Positions 14,992-25,638 are shown, counted from the stretch's first letter. The stretch: 64,000 nt of DNA from Micromonospora sp. NBC_01699 (GCF_036250065.1 NZ_CP109199.1:7500001-7564000), one strand, 5' to 3'. Program-made: numbers and translations. The notes: generated by a model from the sequence alone, not told the origin.

Positions 14992-15813
14992 CTAGCTCAG
15001 CGGCACGTCCTTCGCGGTGGCCCGTACGGCCAGCCCGCCGGGCAGCGGTGTGACCTCCTGCACCTGGAGGTTGAACGGCAGTTCCGGCAGCGGCAGCCGG
15101 ATCGCGATCTGGCGGGCGGCCTCCTGCACCGCCAGCCGGGCCAGCGGGATCTCCGGCAGTCCGTCGACGGTCACGTTGCTGAAGCTGAGTGCCACCTCGG
15201 CGCCCTCGATCTTGACGTTGGCCGCGCCGTGCACGGTGAACTGCTGCCCCAACAGCTGGAGCGGGGCGTCCACCAGGAGCTTGCCGCCCTCCTCCTTCAA
15301 CCGGATGCCGGGCTGGTCGATCAGCTTCACCACACTGTCGTACGAGATGGTCGCGGTGCCGTTCACCGTCCCGGCGGTCACCTGACCCTGGCCGGTACGC
15401 AGGGTGTTGATCGACGCGGCGATGTTTCGCGCGTCGATGTGCAGCTCGGGCAGGTTCACCGTGGTCTGGACGTCGGGCACCGGAGCCTCGACGTCCCGCA
15501 GCACGATCACGATCGACTCGTAGTTGCCGGCGACCACCTGGGTGAGGAACGGCGTGCCGTTGACCGTGACGTCCGGCGGAGCGGTCTTGATCCCCTGACG
15601 GGTGGTCTCCTGGCTGATCCGGGTGGCGATCTCGCGCTCGGCGAAGCCGACCGCGTACCGGTCGGCCACCACCAGCGCGGCGATCAACACCAGCAGCAGG
15701 ATCAACAGCACGATCAGCAGCTTGCGCCCCCGCCGACGCGGCCGGTCGGTCCGGTGCGACCGGGGCAACCGCCGCGGATAACTCTCACCCTGTGCCGGAT
15801 AACTGTCTGCCAC
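14992..15813 (-). CDS. LmeA-like DUF2993 lipid-binding protein
   Basis: This 273-residue protein has a basic N-terminus (RRRGRK), one transmembrane helix (about residues 32-50, LLIVLLILLLVLIAALVV) and a DUF2993 domain outside the membrane. Characteristic segments are DRYAVGFAEREIATRI, VNGTPFLTQVVAGNYESI and LQVQEVTPLPGGLAVRATA. The mycobacterial member LmeA (Rv0817c), which affects lipomannan maturation, lies at the same place in a similar gene order. Binding of phosphoinositide-type lipids is family knowledge. The 178 bp to the leader peptide contain no other gene. Confidence 0.85.
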   Translation of the reverse strand: MADSYPAQGESYPRRLPRSHRTDRPRRRGRKLLIVLLILLLVLIAALVVADRYAVGFAEREIATRISQETTRQGIKTAPPDVTVNGTPFLTQVVAGNYESIVIVLRDVEAPVPDVQTTVNLPELHIDARNIAASINTLRTGQGQVTAGTVNGTATISYDSVVKLIDQPGIRLKEEGGKLLVDAPLQLLGQQFTVHGAANVKIEGAEVALSFSNVTVDGLPEIPLARLAVQEAARQIAIRLPLPELPFNLQVQEVTPLPGGLAVRATAKDVPLS

Positions 15814-15945
15814 GCCACCCGCCTCCGCCTACCCGGATCGGCGGAGCGACCGATCGGGGAACCGCTATGTACCCGGCCCGCGCGAACCTCAACCGGGGAA
15901 GTCACATGATCCCGCATCGGCGAACCGGTGGCCGCCGCCGGTGCT

Positions 15946-17052
15946 TCAGAGGAAGAAGACCGTCATCGCGTACGCCGCCGGGGCGGCCAGGGCGAAGCCG
16001 CCGAGCGGGCCCTGCATGTGCCGGGCCACCCACATGGTCGGCGGCTCGCCGGCCATCAGGCGACCCGCCTCGGAGTAGTTCACACCGAGGTCGGCGAGGA
16101 CCGCCGCGGTCGCCGCGACCAGGCCGACGATCGCGGCGCTGGTCGGCGTGAAGCCGACCACGTAGCCGCCGATCAGGCTACTGGCCAGGGTGCCGAGCAT
16201 CGCGCCGAGCACCACCCCGGCCGCCCCTCGGGGCACCTGCGGGGCCAGCCGGGGCCAGGGCAGCACCGCGTCGGTGAGCCGGGCGACGACCAGCGCCACC
16301 CCGCTCCCGCCGAGGCAGACGAAGATCGCCTGGGTGCCGATCGGCAACCGGCTGAGCACGATCAGACTCGCGAACGCGACCACGCCGATCACGATCAGCA
16401 GGGTGGCGCCGAGCGACTCGGTGACCCGGGCCCGGTCGGTCCGGCGGACCAGTTGACCGAGCACGCCGACCACGAAGCCGGCCACGGCCACGAAGCCGAC
16501 CGGTCCGAGGGCGGCCACGTCCGGCACTATCGCGGCCACGTCCGCCCCGGCGGCGACGGCCACCGAGACCCCGGCGACCAGCAGCAGCGCGGGCGGTCGC
16601 ATCGCCATCGTCCAGGCCAGGATGTAGAGCAGCTGGACCCCGAACACCACCAGGGCGAACGGGATCCGGGCGCCCGGACCGGAGGTCTGCGCGCCGAAGA
16701 CCAGGCCGAGGCCGAGCAGGCCGGCGAAGCCGGCGACGGCCAGCGCGAGCGGACGGCGGATCGGGACCGGCTCGAACTCCTCCTCGTCCTCGTCGTCGGT
16801 CTCCGGGTCGAGGCCACTACCGGGTACGGGGTCGTCGGAGCCGCGCTTGCCGCGCAGCCGCCGCCGCCCCGTCTCGGGCTCGGGCTCCTCGTCCACGGCG
16901 ACCGGCGGCTCGTCGAAGGGCATGCCGGACGGGCCCGGTCCGGGCGGATAACCGCCGCGGGGGGCCGGGCCGGGCGGTGGCCCGGCCGGTCCGGTACGGG
17001 GCCCGTCGGCCCAGGAATCGCGACCGGTCTCGGGTGACGTCGAGGGGAACAC
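15946..17052 (-). CDS. Multi-pass membrane protein with acidic, Pro-rich N-terminus
   Basis: This protein has 368 residues from a GTG at 17052. The first 110 residues are Pro/Gly-rich (APRGGYPPGPGPSG) and then acidic (DPETDDEDEEEFEPVP). They are followed by about nine hydrophobic helices, beginning PLALAVAGFAGLLGLGLVFG and ending AAPAAYAMTVFFL. I do not recognise a named family; actinomycetes have comparable proteins near glnR. The frame could start 87 bp further upstream, but homology-like sequence begins at FPSTSPETG. It diverges from the GlnR-type gene across 259 bp. Confidence 0.75.
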   Translation of the reverse strand: MFPSTSPETGRDSWADGPRTGPAGPPPGPAPRGGYPPGPGPSGMPFDEPPVAVDEEPEPETGRRRLRGKRGSDDPVPGSGLDPETDDEDEEEFEPVPIRRPLALAVAGFAGLLGLGLVFGAQTSGPGARIPFALVVFGVQLLYILAWTMAMRPPALLLVAGVSVAVAAGADVAAIVPDVAALGPVGFVAVAGFVVGVLGQLVRRTDRARVTESLGATLLIVIGVVAFASLIVLSRLPIGTQAIFVCLGGSGVALVVARLTDAVLPWPRLAPQVPRGAAGVVLGAMLGTLASSLIGGYVVGFTPTSAAIVGLVAATAAVLADLGVNYSEAGRLMAGEPPTMWVARHMQGPLGGFALAAPAAYAMTVFFL

Positions 17053-17311
17053 GCACTGATCGTGCCAGATCGGGCCGCAGACGCACGGATTCTGGTTACG
17101 GCCAGGTAAAAACCTCCCCCGTTGAGGTGGAGAACACAACCGAAGGGGCGATCGTCCGGGATCGACCCGCGCTGGATCCGTTAAGCTCGGGCCTTACCCC
17201 GCCCCGTCAGCGACGCCGGGACCGACACCATTAACCAGTGAGCAAGCCGGCCAGGAGCCGGAGACCCACTGGCCACCGCGCGGCGATGCGCCGCCGGGAC
17301 GGAGGTGATGT

Positions 17312-18040
17312 GTGGAGATCCTGTTGCTGGTCACCGCGCGTGCAGGCGAGCCCTCGGCCGTGCTGCCCGCTCTGGACCTGCTCCCCCACTCGATTCGTAC
17401 CGCACCACGCGACGTCCGGACCCTCGTGGCCGGGCCCAGCCCGGACGCCGTACTCGTGGACGCCCGCTCCGAGCTGAGCGAGGCTCGGGCGACCTGCCGG
17501 ATGTTGCACGCCACCGGGCTCGGCGTACCGCTGATCGCGGTGGTCACCGAGGCCGGTCTGATCGCACTGAACGCCGACTGGGGCGTGGACGACGTGATCC
17601 TCGCCAGCGCCGGCCCGGCCGAGGTCGAGGCCCGGCTGCGGCTCGCCGTGGGCCGGCTCACCAACGCCATCGCCGGTGCCGGCGGCCAGATCCGCGCCGG
17701 TGAGCTGTCGATCGACCCGGACACCTACGCGGCCAAGCTGAAGGGTCGCCCGCTCGACCTCACCTACAAGGAGTTCGAGCTGCTCAAGTTCCTCGCCCAG
17801 CACCCCGGCCGGGTCTTCACCCGGGACCAGTTGCTGCGTGAGGTGTGGGGCTACGACTACTTCGGTGGCACCCGCACGGTCGACGTACACGTCCGGCGGC
17901 TGCGGGCCAAGCTCGGCTCGGAGTACGAGTCGATGATCGGCACGGTTCGCCAGGTCGGCTACAAGTTCGTCGTACCGCCGTCGTCCTCCCGCTCGCTCCC
18001 GGAGTCGGAGCCGGCCGTGGCCGCGGCCCTGTCCGTCTGA
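17312..18040 (+). CDS. glnR: GlnR-type orphan response regulator
   Basis: This 242-residue protein has an atypical receiver (about 1-115, [18 protein letters not shown] with [13 protein letters not shown] in place of the phospho-Asp loop) and an OmpR-type winged helix (about 125-225), with [40 protein letters not shown] and [12 protein letters not shown]. GlnR regulators of this type control nitrogen assimilation in actinomycetes without a cognate kinase. The position next to mshD, cysA2 and pst matches the mycobacterial and streptomycete gene order. The GTG has GGAGG 6 bp upstream. I did not find a convincing GlnR or PHO box in the 259-bp upstream gap. Confidence 0.88.
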   Translation: MEILLLVTARAGEPSAVLPALDLLPHSIRTAPRDVRTLVAGPSPDAVLVDARSELSEARATCRMLHATGLGVPLIAVVTEAGLIALNADWGVDDVILASAGPAEVEARLRLAVGRLTNAIAGAGGQIRAGELSIDPDTYAAKLKGRPLDLTYKEFELLKFLAQHPGRVFTRDQLLREVWGYDYFGGTRTVDVHVRRLRAKLGSEYESMIGTVRQVGYKFVVPPSSSRSLPESEPAVAAALSV

Positions 18041-18070
18041 CCCCCCGCACCGCCCCGCACCACAGCATCC

Positions 18071-18106
18071 CGAACGCCATCCGGTGACCTCACCGGGTGG
18101 CGTTCG
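18071..18106 (+). terminator. Terminator hairpin after glnR
   Basis: CGAACGCCATCCGGTG (18071-18086) pairs with CACCGGGTGGCGTTCG (18091-18106), with one mismatch and a 4-nt loop, 31 bp after the stop codon. Confidence 0.75.
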
Positions 18107-18209
18107 GCGTATCGGTGGCCCCATATCGGCCTAATGCCGGAAAGCACCCTTTACTTGGCAAATCGTACGTACCCTAGGTCTTCAGGTGCGGCGTCAAGGG
18201 GGGACGGCA

Positions 18210-19310
18210 GTGGCATCGATACGTGGCCGCCGGGCGTCGGTATACCGGTACGCACAGCACCGACCCGGCACGGCGAACCTGCGCCTGATCCTGGTGCTCA
18301 CGCTGGCGATCGGCTCGATCCTCGGTGGGGTGTACGTCCTCGGCCGAGCGGCCAGCACCCGCGACCAGGGATCGGATCCACACCGCGTCGCCACCTCGCC
18401 CGGCCCGTCCCGGGTGACCACGGACTCACCCACACCCACCCCCACCGCACCATCGCCCACCCCGTCGGCCACCCCGTCGCCAATTCCGTCGGCCGCCCCC
18501 GACGGCGAGTCCACGCCCGCCGACGACCGCCCCCGGCTGGCCCTGGAACGCGACGGCCCGTACGGCAGCCGGATCACCACCGGGGCACGGGAGGTGGCGC
18601 TCACCTTCGACGACGGGCCGGACCCGGAGTACACCCCGCAGGTGCTGGAACTGCTCGCCCGGTACCGGGTCAAGGCGACGTTCTGCCTGGTCGGTCAGCA
18701 GGTCTCGGCACACCCCGAGCTGGTACGGGCGATCGTCGACGCCGGCCACACCCTGTGCAACCACTCCTGGTCACACGACGTCGGACTCGGTGCGCGTACC
18801 CGGACCGCGATCCGGACCGACCTGGCCCGTACGAACGCGGCCATCCGGGCGGCGGTGCCGGGCGCCCGGATCGTCTACTTCCGCCAGCCCGGCGGAGCCT
18901 GGACCAGCGGTGTGGTGGCAACCGCCTGGGAACTCGGCATGACCTCGCTGCACTGGACCGTCGACCCCAGGGACTGGACCCGGCCCGGCGCCGGCAACAT
19001 CGCGTCGATAGTCACGGCCGGTGTCGGTGCCGGTGCCATTGTGCTGATGCACGACGCGGGCGGCGACCGGCAGCAGACGATCAGCGCGCTCCGGACCATC
19101 CTGCCCAACCTGCTCCGCCGGTTCGAACTGGAGTCCCTGCCGACCGGACTACCCCGGCCCGCCTCGGCCGACACCAACCACACGAACGCGGCGGCGGGCG
19201 GGGGCGGCGGGTCGGCCCGCGTACCCGATCCGACCGCGCGCGGCGACGAGCGGCCGACCGCCGAGACGCCACCGACCCGGACCGACGTGCCGAACCCGCC
19301 CGTCCAGTGA
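18210..19310 (+). CDS. Membrane-anchored polysaccharide deacetylase (NodB type)
   Basis: This 366-residue protein has a signal-anchor helix (about residues 25-45), a Ser/Pro/Thr-rich linker (about 60-110) and a carbohydrate esterase 4 domain (about 125-310). It shows TFDDGPDPEYTP (catalytic base and metal Asp), HSWSHD (metal histidines), FRQPGGAW (altered from the usual R-x-P-Y/F), HWTVDPRDW and IVLMHDAGG. It should de-N-acetylate peptidoglycan or another surface polymer outside the membrane. The C-terminal 60 residues are a low-complexity tail. The GTG at 18210 has AAGGGGGG upstream; an in-frame GTG at 18186 is the alternative. Confidence 0.87.
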   Translation: MASIRGRRASVYRYAQHRPGTANLRLILVLTLAIGSILGGVYVLGRAASTRDQGSDPHRVATSPGPSRVTTDSPTPTPTAPSPTPSATPSPIPSAAPDGESTPADDRPRLALERDGPYGSRITTGAREVALTFDDGPDPEYTPQVLELLARYRVKATFCLVGQQVSAHPELVRAIVDAGHTLCNHSWSHDVGLGARTRTAIRTDLARTNAAIRAAVPGARIVYFRQPGGAWTSGVVATAWELGMTSLHWTVDPRDWTRPGAGNIASIVTAGVGAGAIVLMHDAGGDRQQTISALRTILPNLLRRFELESLPTGLPRPASADTNHTNAAAGGGGGSARVPDPTARGDERPTAETPPTRTDVPNPPVQ

Positions 19311-19372
19311 TGTCGCCCTCGACCGGCTGAACCGACCCGGTACGCCTGGTACCGACGGGCTACGGTGGCCGG

Positions 19373-20320
19373 GTGACCATGACCGCACCCGAGGTGGTCC
19401 GGACCGATCGACTCGGCCCGGCGGAGATCAGCGACATCCTGGACCTGGTCCGGGCCGCGGATCGGGCCGACGGCGCGCACCCGATCTCCGAGCAGGTGAC
19501 GCTCCGGCTCCGGCCCGACGGCGCCGCCGGGGTCGAGCACCTGGTCGTACGCGACCAGGACGGCACACCGGTCGGCTACGCGCAGCTCGACCGCACCGGT
19601 GACCCGGCCGTGGCCGAGGCGGAGTTGGTCGTACATCCGGCGCACCGGCGGGCCAGACTGGGCCGGGCCCTGGTCGCCGCGCTGACCACCGCGAGCGTCG
19701 GCACCGAGCTGCGGCTGTGGGCCCACGGCGACCACCCGTCGGCCGCCGCGCTCGCTCTCGACCTGGGCTTCGGCCGTGACCGCGAGCTGTGGCAGATGCG
19801 CCGGCCGCTCGGCGACGACCTCGCCGAACCGGTGCTGCCGGCCGGTGTGGTCCTGCGGGCGTTCCGTCCGGGCGCCGACGACGAGGCGTGGCTCGGGGTG
19901 AACCGGCGGGCCTTCGCCGACCACCCGGAACAGGGCCGGTGGACCGCCACCGACCTCGCCGTACGGATGGCGGAGCCGTGGTTCGACCCGGCCGGCTTCC
20001 TACTCGCGGTGCAGGAGTCGACCGGCCGCCTGCTCGGCTTCCACTGGACCAAGGTGCACGGCGATTCGAACCGGGCCGAACCCGGTGGGCCACGACAGGA
20101 ACCGGTCGGCGAGGTGTACGTGATCGGGGTCGAGCCGGAAGCCCACGGCACGGGCCTGGGCAGGGCACTGACCTCGGCCGGACTGCGTTACCTCGGTGAC
20201 CGTGGGTTGACCCGGGTAATGCTCTATGTGGACGAATCAAATTCATCTGCGGTGGCGCTCTACCGGCGACTCGGCTTTTCCCGTTGGACGACGCACGTGC
20301 AGTACCGACGCGCCGCATAA
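19373..20320 (+). CDS. mshD: Mycothiol synthase
   Basis: This 315-residue protein has two tandem GNAT domains, the hallmark of MshD. The N-terminal one (about 10-145) contains AEAELVVHPAHRRARLGRAL, and the active C-terminal one (about 155-315) contains EVYVIGVEPEAHGTGLGRAL and ALYRRLGFSRWTTHVQYRR. It transfers acetyl from acetyl-CoA to the cysteine amino group of Cys-GlcN-inositol, the last step of mycothiol synthesis. It shares the order glnR, mshD, pst with other actinomycetes. TACGGT 6 bp before the GTG suggests a leaderless mRNA. pstS follows 213 bp downstream behind its own PHO box. Confidence 0.93.
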   Translation: MTMTAPEVVRTDRLGPAEISDILDLVRAADRADGAHPISEQVTLRLRPDGAAGVEHLVVRDQDGTPVGYAQLDRTGDPAVAEAELVVHPAHRRARLGRALVAALTTASVGTELRLWAHGDHPSAAALALDLGFGRDRELWQMRRPLGDDLAEPVLPAGVVLRAFRPGADDEAWLGVNRRAFADHPEQGRWTATDLAVRMAEPWFDPAGFLLAVQESTGRLLGFHWTKVHGDSNRAEPGGPRQEPVGEVYVIGVEPEAHGTGLGRALTSAGLRYLGDRGLTRVMLYVDESNSSAVALYRRLGFSRWTTHVQYRRAA

Positions 20321-20401
20321 CGGACGTAGCGAACACCAGCCCCTCAGTTCACGGAACGGACAACTCGCCCTCAGCTGCGGTCCATCTGACCGGCCGCACC
20401 T

Positions 20402-20419
20402 GTTCACCCTTCGTTCACT
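20402..20419 (+). promoter_or_regulatory. PHO box (PhoP site) of pstSCAB
   Basis: GTTCACC (20402) and GTTCACT (20413) repeat with the 11-bp period of actinobacterial PHO boxes; a further GTTCACG occurs at 20347. The pstS start is 115 bp downstream. PhoP would activate transcription here at low phosphate. Confidence 0.8.
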
Positions 20420-20533
20420 CGTGCCCGGCGAACCGGCTACCTGGCACTTCTAACTTGCCTAGTAGCCAGCGGAATAGCCGGCTCCCGGGGCACAGTTCCC
20501 GGCGCTCCGTCCATGTGAAGGGAAACCCCTCAG

Positions 20534-21637
20534 GTGAAGCTCCAGCGGCACGGCATTCTTGCCTGCCTCGCTCTGACTGCGGCACTTGCACTCAGTGCGT
20601 GCGGCTCGGACAACAACGAGCCCGCCGGGCCCTCGGCCTCCGGGTCCGCCGCCGCAGCCGACTGCGCCACCGGCACCATCAACGCCGCGGGTTCGTCCGC
20701 GCAGAAGAACGCCGTTGCCGAATGGGTCAAGACCTACCAGCAGCAGTGCACCGGCGTGACCATCAACTACGACCCCTCGGGTTCCGGCGCGGGCATCCAG
20801 TCCTTCATCGCCGGCACCGCTGACTTCGCCGGCTCGGACTCGGCGCTCAAGGACACCGAGCAGCCGCAGGCCGACGCCAAGTGCCCGTCCGGCAAGGCGA
20901 TCCACCTGCCGATGGTCATCGGCCCGGTCGCGATCACCTACAACCTGACCGGTGTTGACGGCCTTCAGCTCAAGCCGGCCACCCTGGCGAAGATCTTCGC
21001 TGGCAAGATCACCAAGTGGGACGACGCCGCGATCAAGGCCGACAACCCCAGCGCGACCCTGCCGGCGACCGCCATCCAGGCCGTACACCGCTCGGACGAG
21101 TCGGGCACGACCGACAACTTCACCGCGTTCCTGAGCAAGGCCGCCGAGACCGACTGGACCTTCGGCAAGGCCAAGGCGTGGAAGGCACCGGGCGGCACCG
21201 GCGCCAAGGGCTCCGACGGCGTCGCCGCCCTGGTCAAGCAGACCGCCGGCACCATCGGCTACGTCGAGCTCTCGTTCGCCGAGAACTCCTCCCTCAGCAC
21301 CGCCAAGGTCGCCAACGGTTCCGGCGAGTTCGTCGCGCTGACCGCCGAGTCGGCCGCCAAGACCATCGCCAGCGCCGAGGTCACCGGCCAGGGCGACGAC
21401 CTGAAGATGTCGATCGACTACAACACCAAGGAGGCCGGGGCGTACCCGATCGTCCTGGTGACCTACGAGATCGTCTGCAACAAGGGCCTCGCCGCCGACA
21501 AGCTGGCGCTGGTCAAGGGCTTCCTCGGCCACGCGGCCAGCAGCGAGGGTCAGGCCGACCTGGCCGACCTGGGCTACGCCCCGCTGCCGGAGACGGTCCG
21601 CACCAAGGTCGAGGCCGCAGTCAAGACCATCGCCTGA
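20534..21637 (+). CDS. pstS: Phosphate-binding lipoprotein PstS
   Basis: This 367-residue protein has a lipoprotein signal peptide with lipobox LSAC (Cys at residue 23). The periplasmic-binding-protein fold follows, with phosphate contacts in NAAGSSAQKNAV, YDPSGSGAGIQ, DFAGSDSAL and HRSDESGTTDNF. It captures orthophosphate for the PstCAB ABC importer. It is the first gene of pstSCAB and has a PHO box upstream. The start is GTG. Spacing to pstC is 45 bp. There is no sign of a second pstS copy in the window. Confidence 0.95.
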   Translation: MKLQRHGILACLALTAALALSACGSDNNEPAGPSASGSAAAADCATGTINAAGSSAQKNAVAEWVKTYQQQCTGVTINYDPSGSGAGIQSFIAGTADFAGSDSALKDTEQPQADAKCPSGKAIHLPMVIGPVAITYNLTGVDGLQLKPATLAKIFAGKITKWDDAAIKADNPSATLPATAIQAVHRSDESGTTDNFTAFLSKAAETDWTFGKAKAWKAPGGTGAKGSDGVAALVKQTAGTIGYVELSFAENSSLSTAKVANGSGEFVALTAESAAKTIASAEVTGQGDDLKMSIDYNTKEAGAYPIVLVTYEIVCNKGLAADKLALVKGFLGHAASSEGQADLADLGYAPLPETVRTKVEAAVKTIA

Positions 21638-21682
21638 CCCCGGTAATCCAGCCCCCGGACACCACACGGAGCGAGCGAGCAG

Positions 21683-22780
21683 ATGGGTGAAACCCCTCCC
21701 CGCTCGGCCGACGCCGGCACCGGCGGATCGGGCGTGACGACGAGTCACGACCGACCCGCCGGTGCTTCGGCACAAACGGCCGAGAATTCAGCGATACCGT
21801 CCCACCGTGCTCCCGACGGGGGCGGACTGGGCGGCGGTGGCGCACTGCCCCGACGCCGGGCATTCGGTGCCGAGCAGCTATTCCGCGTGCTGACCCTGGC
21901 CGCGGGCACGATGGTCCTGGTGATCATCGTGGCGATCGCGATCTTCCTGGTCAGCAAGGCGGTGCCGGCCCTACAGGCCAACCACGAGAACTTCTTCACC
22001 TACCGGAACTGGGCGCCGAACGAGGGCGAACCCCGCTTCGGTATCGCCGCGCTGGCCTTCGGCACCGTGCTCAGCGCGGTCATCGCACTGCTACTCGCGG
22101 TGCCGGTGGCGCTCGGTATCGCGCTCTACCTCTCGCACTACGCTCACCGGCGGATCGCCACCACGCTCGGCTTCCTGATCGACCTGCTCGCTGCCGTACC
22201 CAGTGTCGTCTTCGGGCTCTGGGGTCGCGACGTGTTCAGCGGACCGGTCACCGAACTCTCCGTGTGGCTCAACAAATACTTCAGCTGGATCCCGCTCTTC
22301 GGCGGGGAGGGACCGTTCGGCCGGGCCATCCTGCTCGGCGCCCTGGTCCTGGCGATCATGGTGCTGCCGATCGTCACCTCGCTCTCCCGCGAGGTCTTCA
22401 TGCAGACCCCGACCGCCAACGAGGAGGCCGCCCTCGCCCTGGGCGCCACCAAATGGGAGATGATCCGCACCTCGGTGCTGCCGTACGGGCGGCCGGGTGT
22501 GGTCGCCGCGGTCATGCTCGGGCTGGGTCGCGCACTCGGCGAGACGATCGCCCTGGCGATGACCCTCGGCGCCACCTTCGCCATCTCGTTCAACCTCATC
22601 GAATCCGGCGGCAACTCGATCGCGGCCAACATCGCCAACGGCTTCAGTGAGTCCAACGACATCGGCCGCGGCGCCCTGATCGCCTCCGGTCTGGTGCTGT
22701 TCACGATCACCCTCGTGGTCAACATGACCGCCCGAGCGATCCTCAACCGCCGCCGCGAATTCACCGAGGGGGCAGCGTGA
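21683..22780 (+). CDS. pstC: Phosphate ABC transporter permease PstC
   Basis: This 365-residue protein has an unusually long cytoplasmic Ser/Gly/Pro-rich N-terminus (about 60 residues) before six transmembrane helices. The ABC permease EAA loop reads [21 protein letters not shown] (about residues 253-272). It forms the membrane channel with PstA. Its TGA overlaps the pstA GTG (GTGA), so the two are translationally coupled. The next homology to other PstC proteins starts near [19 protein letters not shown], so the N-terminal extension may be a lineage feature or a start choice. The next possible starts are not better supported. Confidence 0.95.
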   Translation: MGETPPRSADAGTGGSGVTTSHDRPAGASAQTAENSAIPSHRAPDGGGLGGGGALPRRRAFGAEQLFRVLTLAAGTMVLVIIVAIAIFLVSKAVPALQANHENFFTYRNWAPNEGEPRFGIAALAFGTVLSAVIALLLAVPVALGIALYLSHYAHRRIATTLGFLIDLLAAVPSVVFGLWGRDVFSGPVTELSVWLNKYFSWIPLFGGEGPFGRAILLGALVLAIMVLPIVTSLSREVFMQTPTANEEAALALGATKWEMIRTSVLPYGRPGVVAAVMLGLGRALGETIALAMTLGATFAISFNLIESGGNSIAANIANGFSESNDIGRGALIASGLVLFTITLVVNMTARAILNRRREFTEGAA

Positions 22781-23859
22781 GCGCATCGACACTGGTAAGC
22801 CCCAGCGGTACCGGGGTGGACCTGCGGGGCCGTCGGCTCCCGAAGTGGGCACCGATCGGCATCGCCGTACTCGCGCTGGTCCTCGCGGCCGTCGTGGTCT
22901 ACGGCACCGGTATCGGCGGCTGGGTGCTGGCGGTCGTCCTCGGCGCCGTCTTCTACCTGCTCGGCCTCTACCTGGTGGCCCGGAACGTCGAGGGCCAGCG
23001 GGCGGCCAACAACCGGACCTGGAGTGCACTGATCCACTCCGCGTTCGTGCTCGCCGTACTCCCGCTCACCTCGGTGGTCTGGACGCTGGTCTCCAAGGGA
23101 GTCGCGCGGCTGGACGGCGACTTCTTCGGCAGCTCGATGAACAACATCGGCGCCCGGGACGCGAACGGTGGCGCCTATCACGCGATCATCGGCACGCTGG
23201 AGCAGGTCGGCATCGCCACGCTGATCACGGTCCCGCTCGGTGTCGCCGGCGCGATCTACATCGTCGAGTACGGCCGGGGCCGGTTCGCCAACACGATCCG
23301 CTTCTTCGTGGACGTGATGACCGGCATCCCGTCCATCGTCGCCGGCCTGTTCGTCCTCTCGTTCTGGGTGCTCATCGTCTCCCCCTGGTTCAGCGCGGAC
23401 GGCCGACCGGGCTACTCCGGTTTCGCCGCCGCACTGGCGCTGAGCGTGCTGATGCTGCCGACCATCGTCCGGTCGACCGAGGAGATGCTGCGGCTGGTGC
23501 CGGCACCCCTGCGGGAGGGCTCGTACGCGCTCGGCATCCCGAAGTGGAAGACGATCATGAAGATCGTGCTGCCGACCGCACTGCCCGGCATCGTCACCGG
23601 CGTGATGCTCGCCATCGCCCGCGCCGCCGGCGAAACCGCACCGGTGCTACTGGTCGCGGGTGGCACCGCGGCGATCAACTTCAACCCGTTCGAGAACAAC
23701 CAGTCGTCGCTGTCCCTGTTCGTCTACGGCCAGGCGACCGAGGCGGGACGGTACTCCCCCGACCGGGCCTGGACCGCCGCGCTGACCCTGGTGGCCCTCG
23801 TTCTCGTCCTCACCATCGCGGCGAAGCTGCTCGCTCGCCGCAGCCAGATCTCCCGTTGA
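22777..23859 (+). CDS. pstA: Phosphate ABC transporter permease PstA
   Basis: This 360-residue protein has two extra N-terminal helices ([20 protein letters not shown] and [14 protein letters not shown]) ahead of the usual six-helix permease core. It carries [17 protein letters not shown] and the EAA loop [21 protein letters not shown]. It pairs with PstC to form the phosphate channel. It is coupled to pstC by a 4-bp overlap and followed by pstB after 20 bp. The first two helices are a common actinobacterial variation. Confidence 0.95.
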   Translation: MSASTLVSPSGTGVDLRGRRLPKWAPIGIAVLALVLAAVVVYGTGIGGWVLAVVLGAVFYLLGLYLVARNVEGQRAANNRTWSALIHSAFVLAVLPLTSVVWTLVSKGVARLDGDFFGSSMNNIGARDANGGAYHAIIGTLEQVGIATLITVPLGVAGAIYIVEYGRGRFANTIRFFVDVMTGIPSIVAGLFVLSFWVLIVSPWFSADGRPGYSGFAAALALSVLMLPTIVRSTEEMLRLVPAPLREGSYALGIPKWKTIMKIVLPTALPGIVTGVMLAIARAAGETAPVLLVAGGTAAINFNPFENNQSSLSLFVYGQATEAGRYSPDRAWTAALTLVALVLVLTIAAKLLARRSQISR

Positions 23860-23879
23860 ACCCCGGAGGAGCAATCACC

Positions 23880-24656
<777 letters not shown>

Positions 24657-24676
24657 CCGGCGGCACGAGGCGTACC

Positions 24677-24712
24677 GGTCCCCCGGCGACCCATTGGGTT
24701 CGCCGGGGGACC
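24677..24712 (+). terminator. Intrinsic terminator of pstSCAB
   Basis: GGTCCCCCGGCGA (24677-24689) pairs perfectly with TCGCCGGGGGACC (24700-24712), and ATTTTCC follows. This is one of the few hairpins here with a U-run. Confidence 0.85.
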
Positions 24713-24746
24713 ATTTTCCGTCTCTACGGCCCCCAACCGATGAGGC

Positions 24747-25628
24747 TCAGGCGAGCAGGAACCGGCCGGTACCGTCCGGGGCCAGGTCCAACCGGGGCAT
24801 CACCGGGGTCGCGGCATCCCGCTCCGCCGAGGCGGCCGGCAGCCCTGCCCGCCCGCCACAGGCGGCGATCTCGGCCAGCGTGACCCTGGTCGGCGGCAGC
24901 ATCGCGATCTCGCCCGCGTCGGCCCGCGCCAGCGCCTCGGCCGGCCGGATCCACATCGTGTGGTCGGCCTCCCCGGAGACGTCGCGGGTCCGCTGCCCCG
25001 CCGGCAGCAGGGCAACGAAGAAGTACGTGTCGAAGCGGCGCGGTTCGAACTCCGGCGTGACCCACCTGGACCAGGGCAGTAGCAGGTCGGCCCGGAGGGT
25101 GAGCCGCTGTTCACGGAGCAACTCGGCGAAACCGGCCCGCCGCTCGACCAGCGCCTGCCGGGCCGACTCCCAGTCGGCACCGCTCACGTCACCGACGATG
25201 GTGCCCGGTCCGGGTCCGGCGAGCAGCACCCCGGCCTCCTCGAACACCTCCCGCGCGGCGGCACAGAGCACCGCCTGGGCGGCGTCGGGTGCCAGCCCCA
25301 GCCGGTCACCCCAGTCCGCCGCGGAGGGACCGGACCAGTCGAGTGCCGCCTTCGAGTCGGACGGGTCGACGCCGCCGCCGGGAAAGGCGTACATGCCGCC
25401 GAACGTCATCGAGGCGAGCCGGCGGATGACGTACACCTCGAAGTTGTTGTCACTGTCAGCGGCCGGGACCGGGCGGACCAGCAGGACCGTCGCGGCCATC
25501 CTGGGCGGTGCCGGCGGCCCGCCCGCGGCGTAGAACCGGCGGGCGTGCTCGACCAGCGACTCCGGGGCGGCGAACATCGGCGGGGTGGCCGCCGGTCGAG
25601 TCGGCGGCCCACCGCTGTCGATAGTCAT
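24747..25628 (-). CDS. Nudix hydrolase (NUDT19/CoA-pyrophosphatase-like)
   Basis: This 293-residue protein has a Nudix box split by an insertion: FPGGGVDPSDSKA, then about 35 residues, then AAREVFEEAGVLLAG with the catalytic REVFEEAG. This spaced arrangement with a central helical insert is typical of the NUDT19-like branch. It should hydrolyse a nucleoside-diphosphate-X compound; the substrate is unknown. WSRWVTPEFEPRRFDTYFFVA is a further family marker. The ATG at 25628 fits MTIDSGGPP; the longer frame up to 25673 lacks support. It converges on pstB across the terminator at 24677. Confidence 0.88.
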   Translation of the reverse strand: MTIDSGGPPTRPAATPPMFAAPESLVEHARRFYAAGGPPAPPRMAATVLLVRPVPAADSDNNFEVYVIRRLASMTFGGMYAFPGGGVDPSDSKAALDWSGPSAADWGDRLGLAPDAAQAVLCAAAREVFEEAGVLLAGPGPGTIVGDVSGADWESARQALVERRAGFAELLREQRLTLRADLLLPWSRWVTPEFEPRRFDTYFFVALLPAGQRTRDVSGEADHTMWIRPAEALARADAGEIAMLPPTRVTLAEIAACGGRAGLPAASAERDAATPVMPRLDLAPDGTGRFLLA

Positions 25629-25638
25629 GTGGCCGAGC

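Noticed and set aside
17053..17311. GlnR-box-like GTTAC...GTAAA in the glnR upstream region
   Set aside because: The half-sites do not keep the full GlnR spacing and the match is too weak to report as a site.
25020..25060. tRNA-like GGTTCGAACTCC
   Set aside because: It lies in the coding sequence of the Nudix gene and no cloverleaf can be drawn around it.
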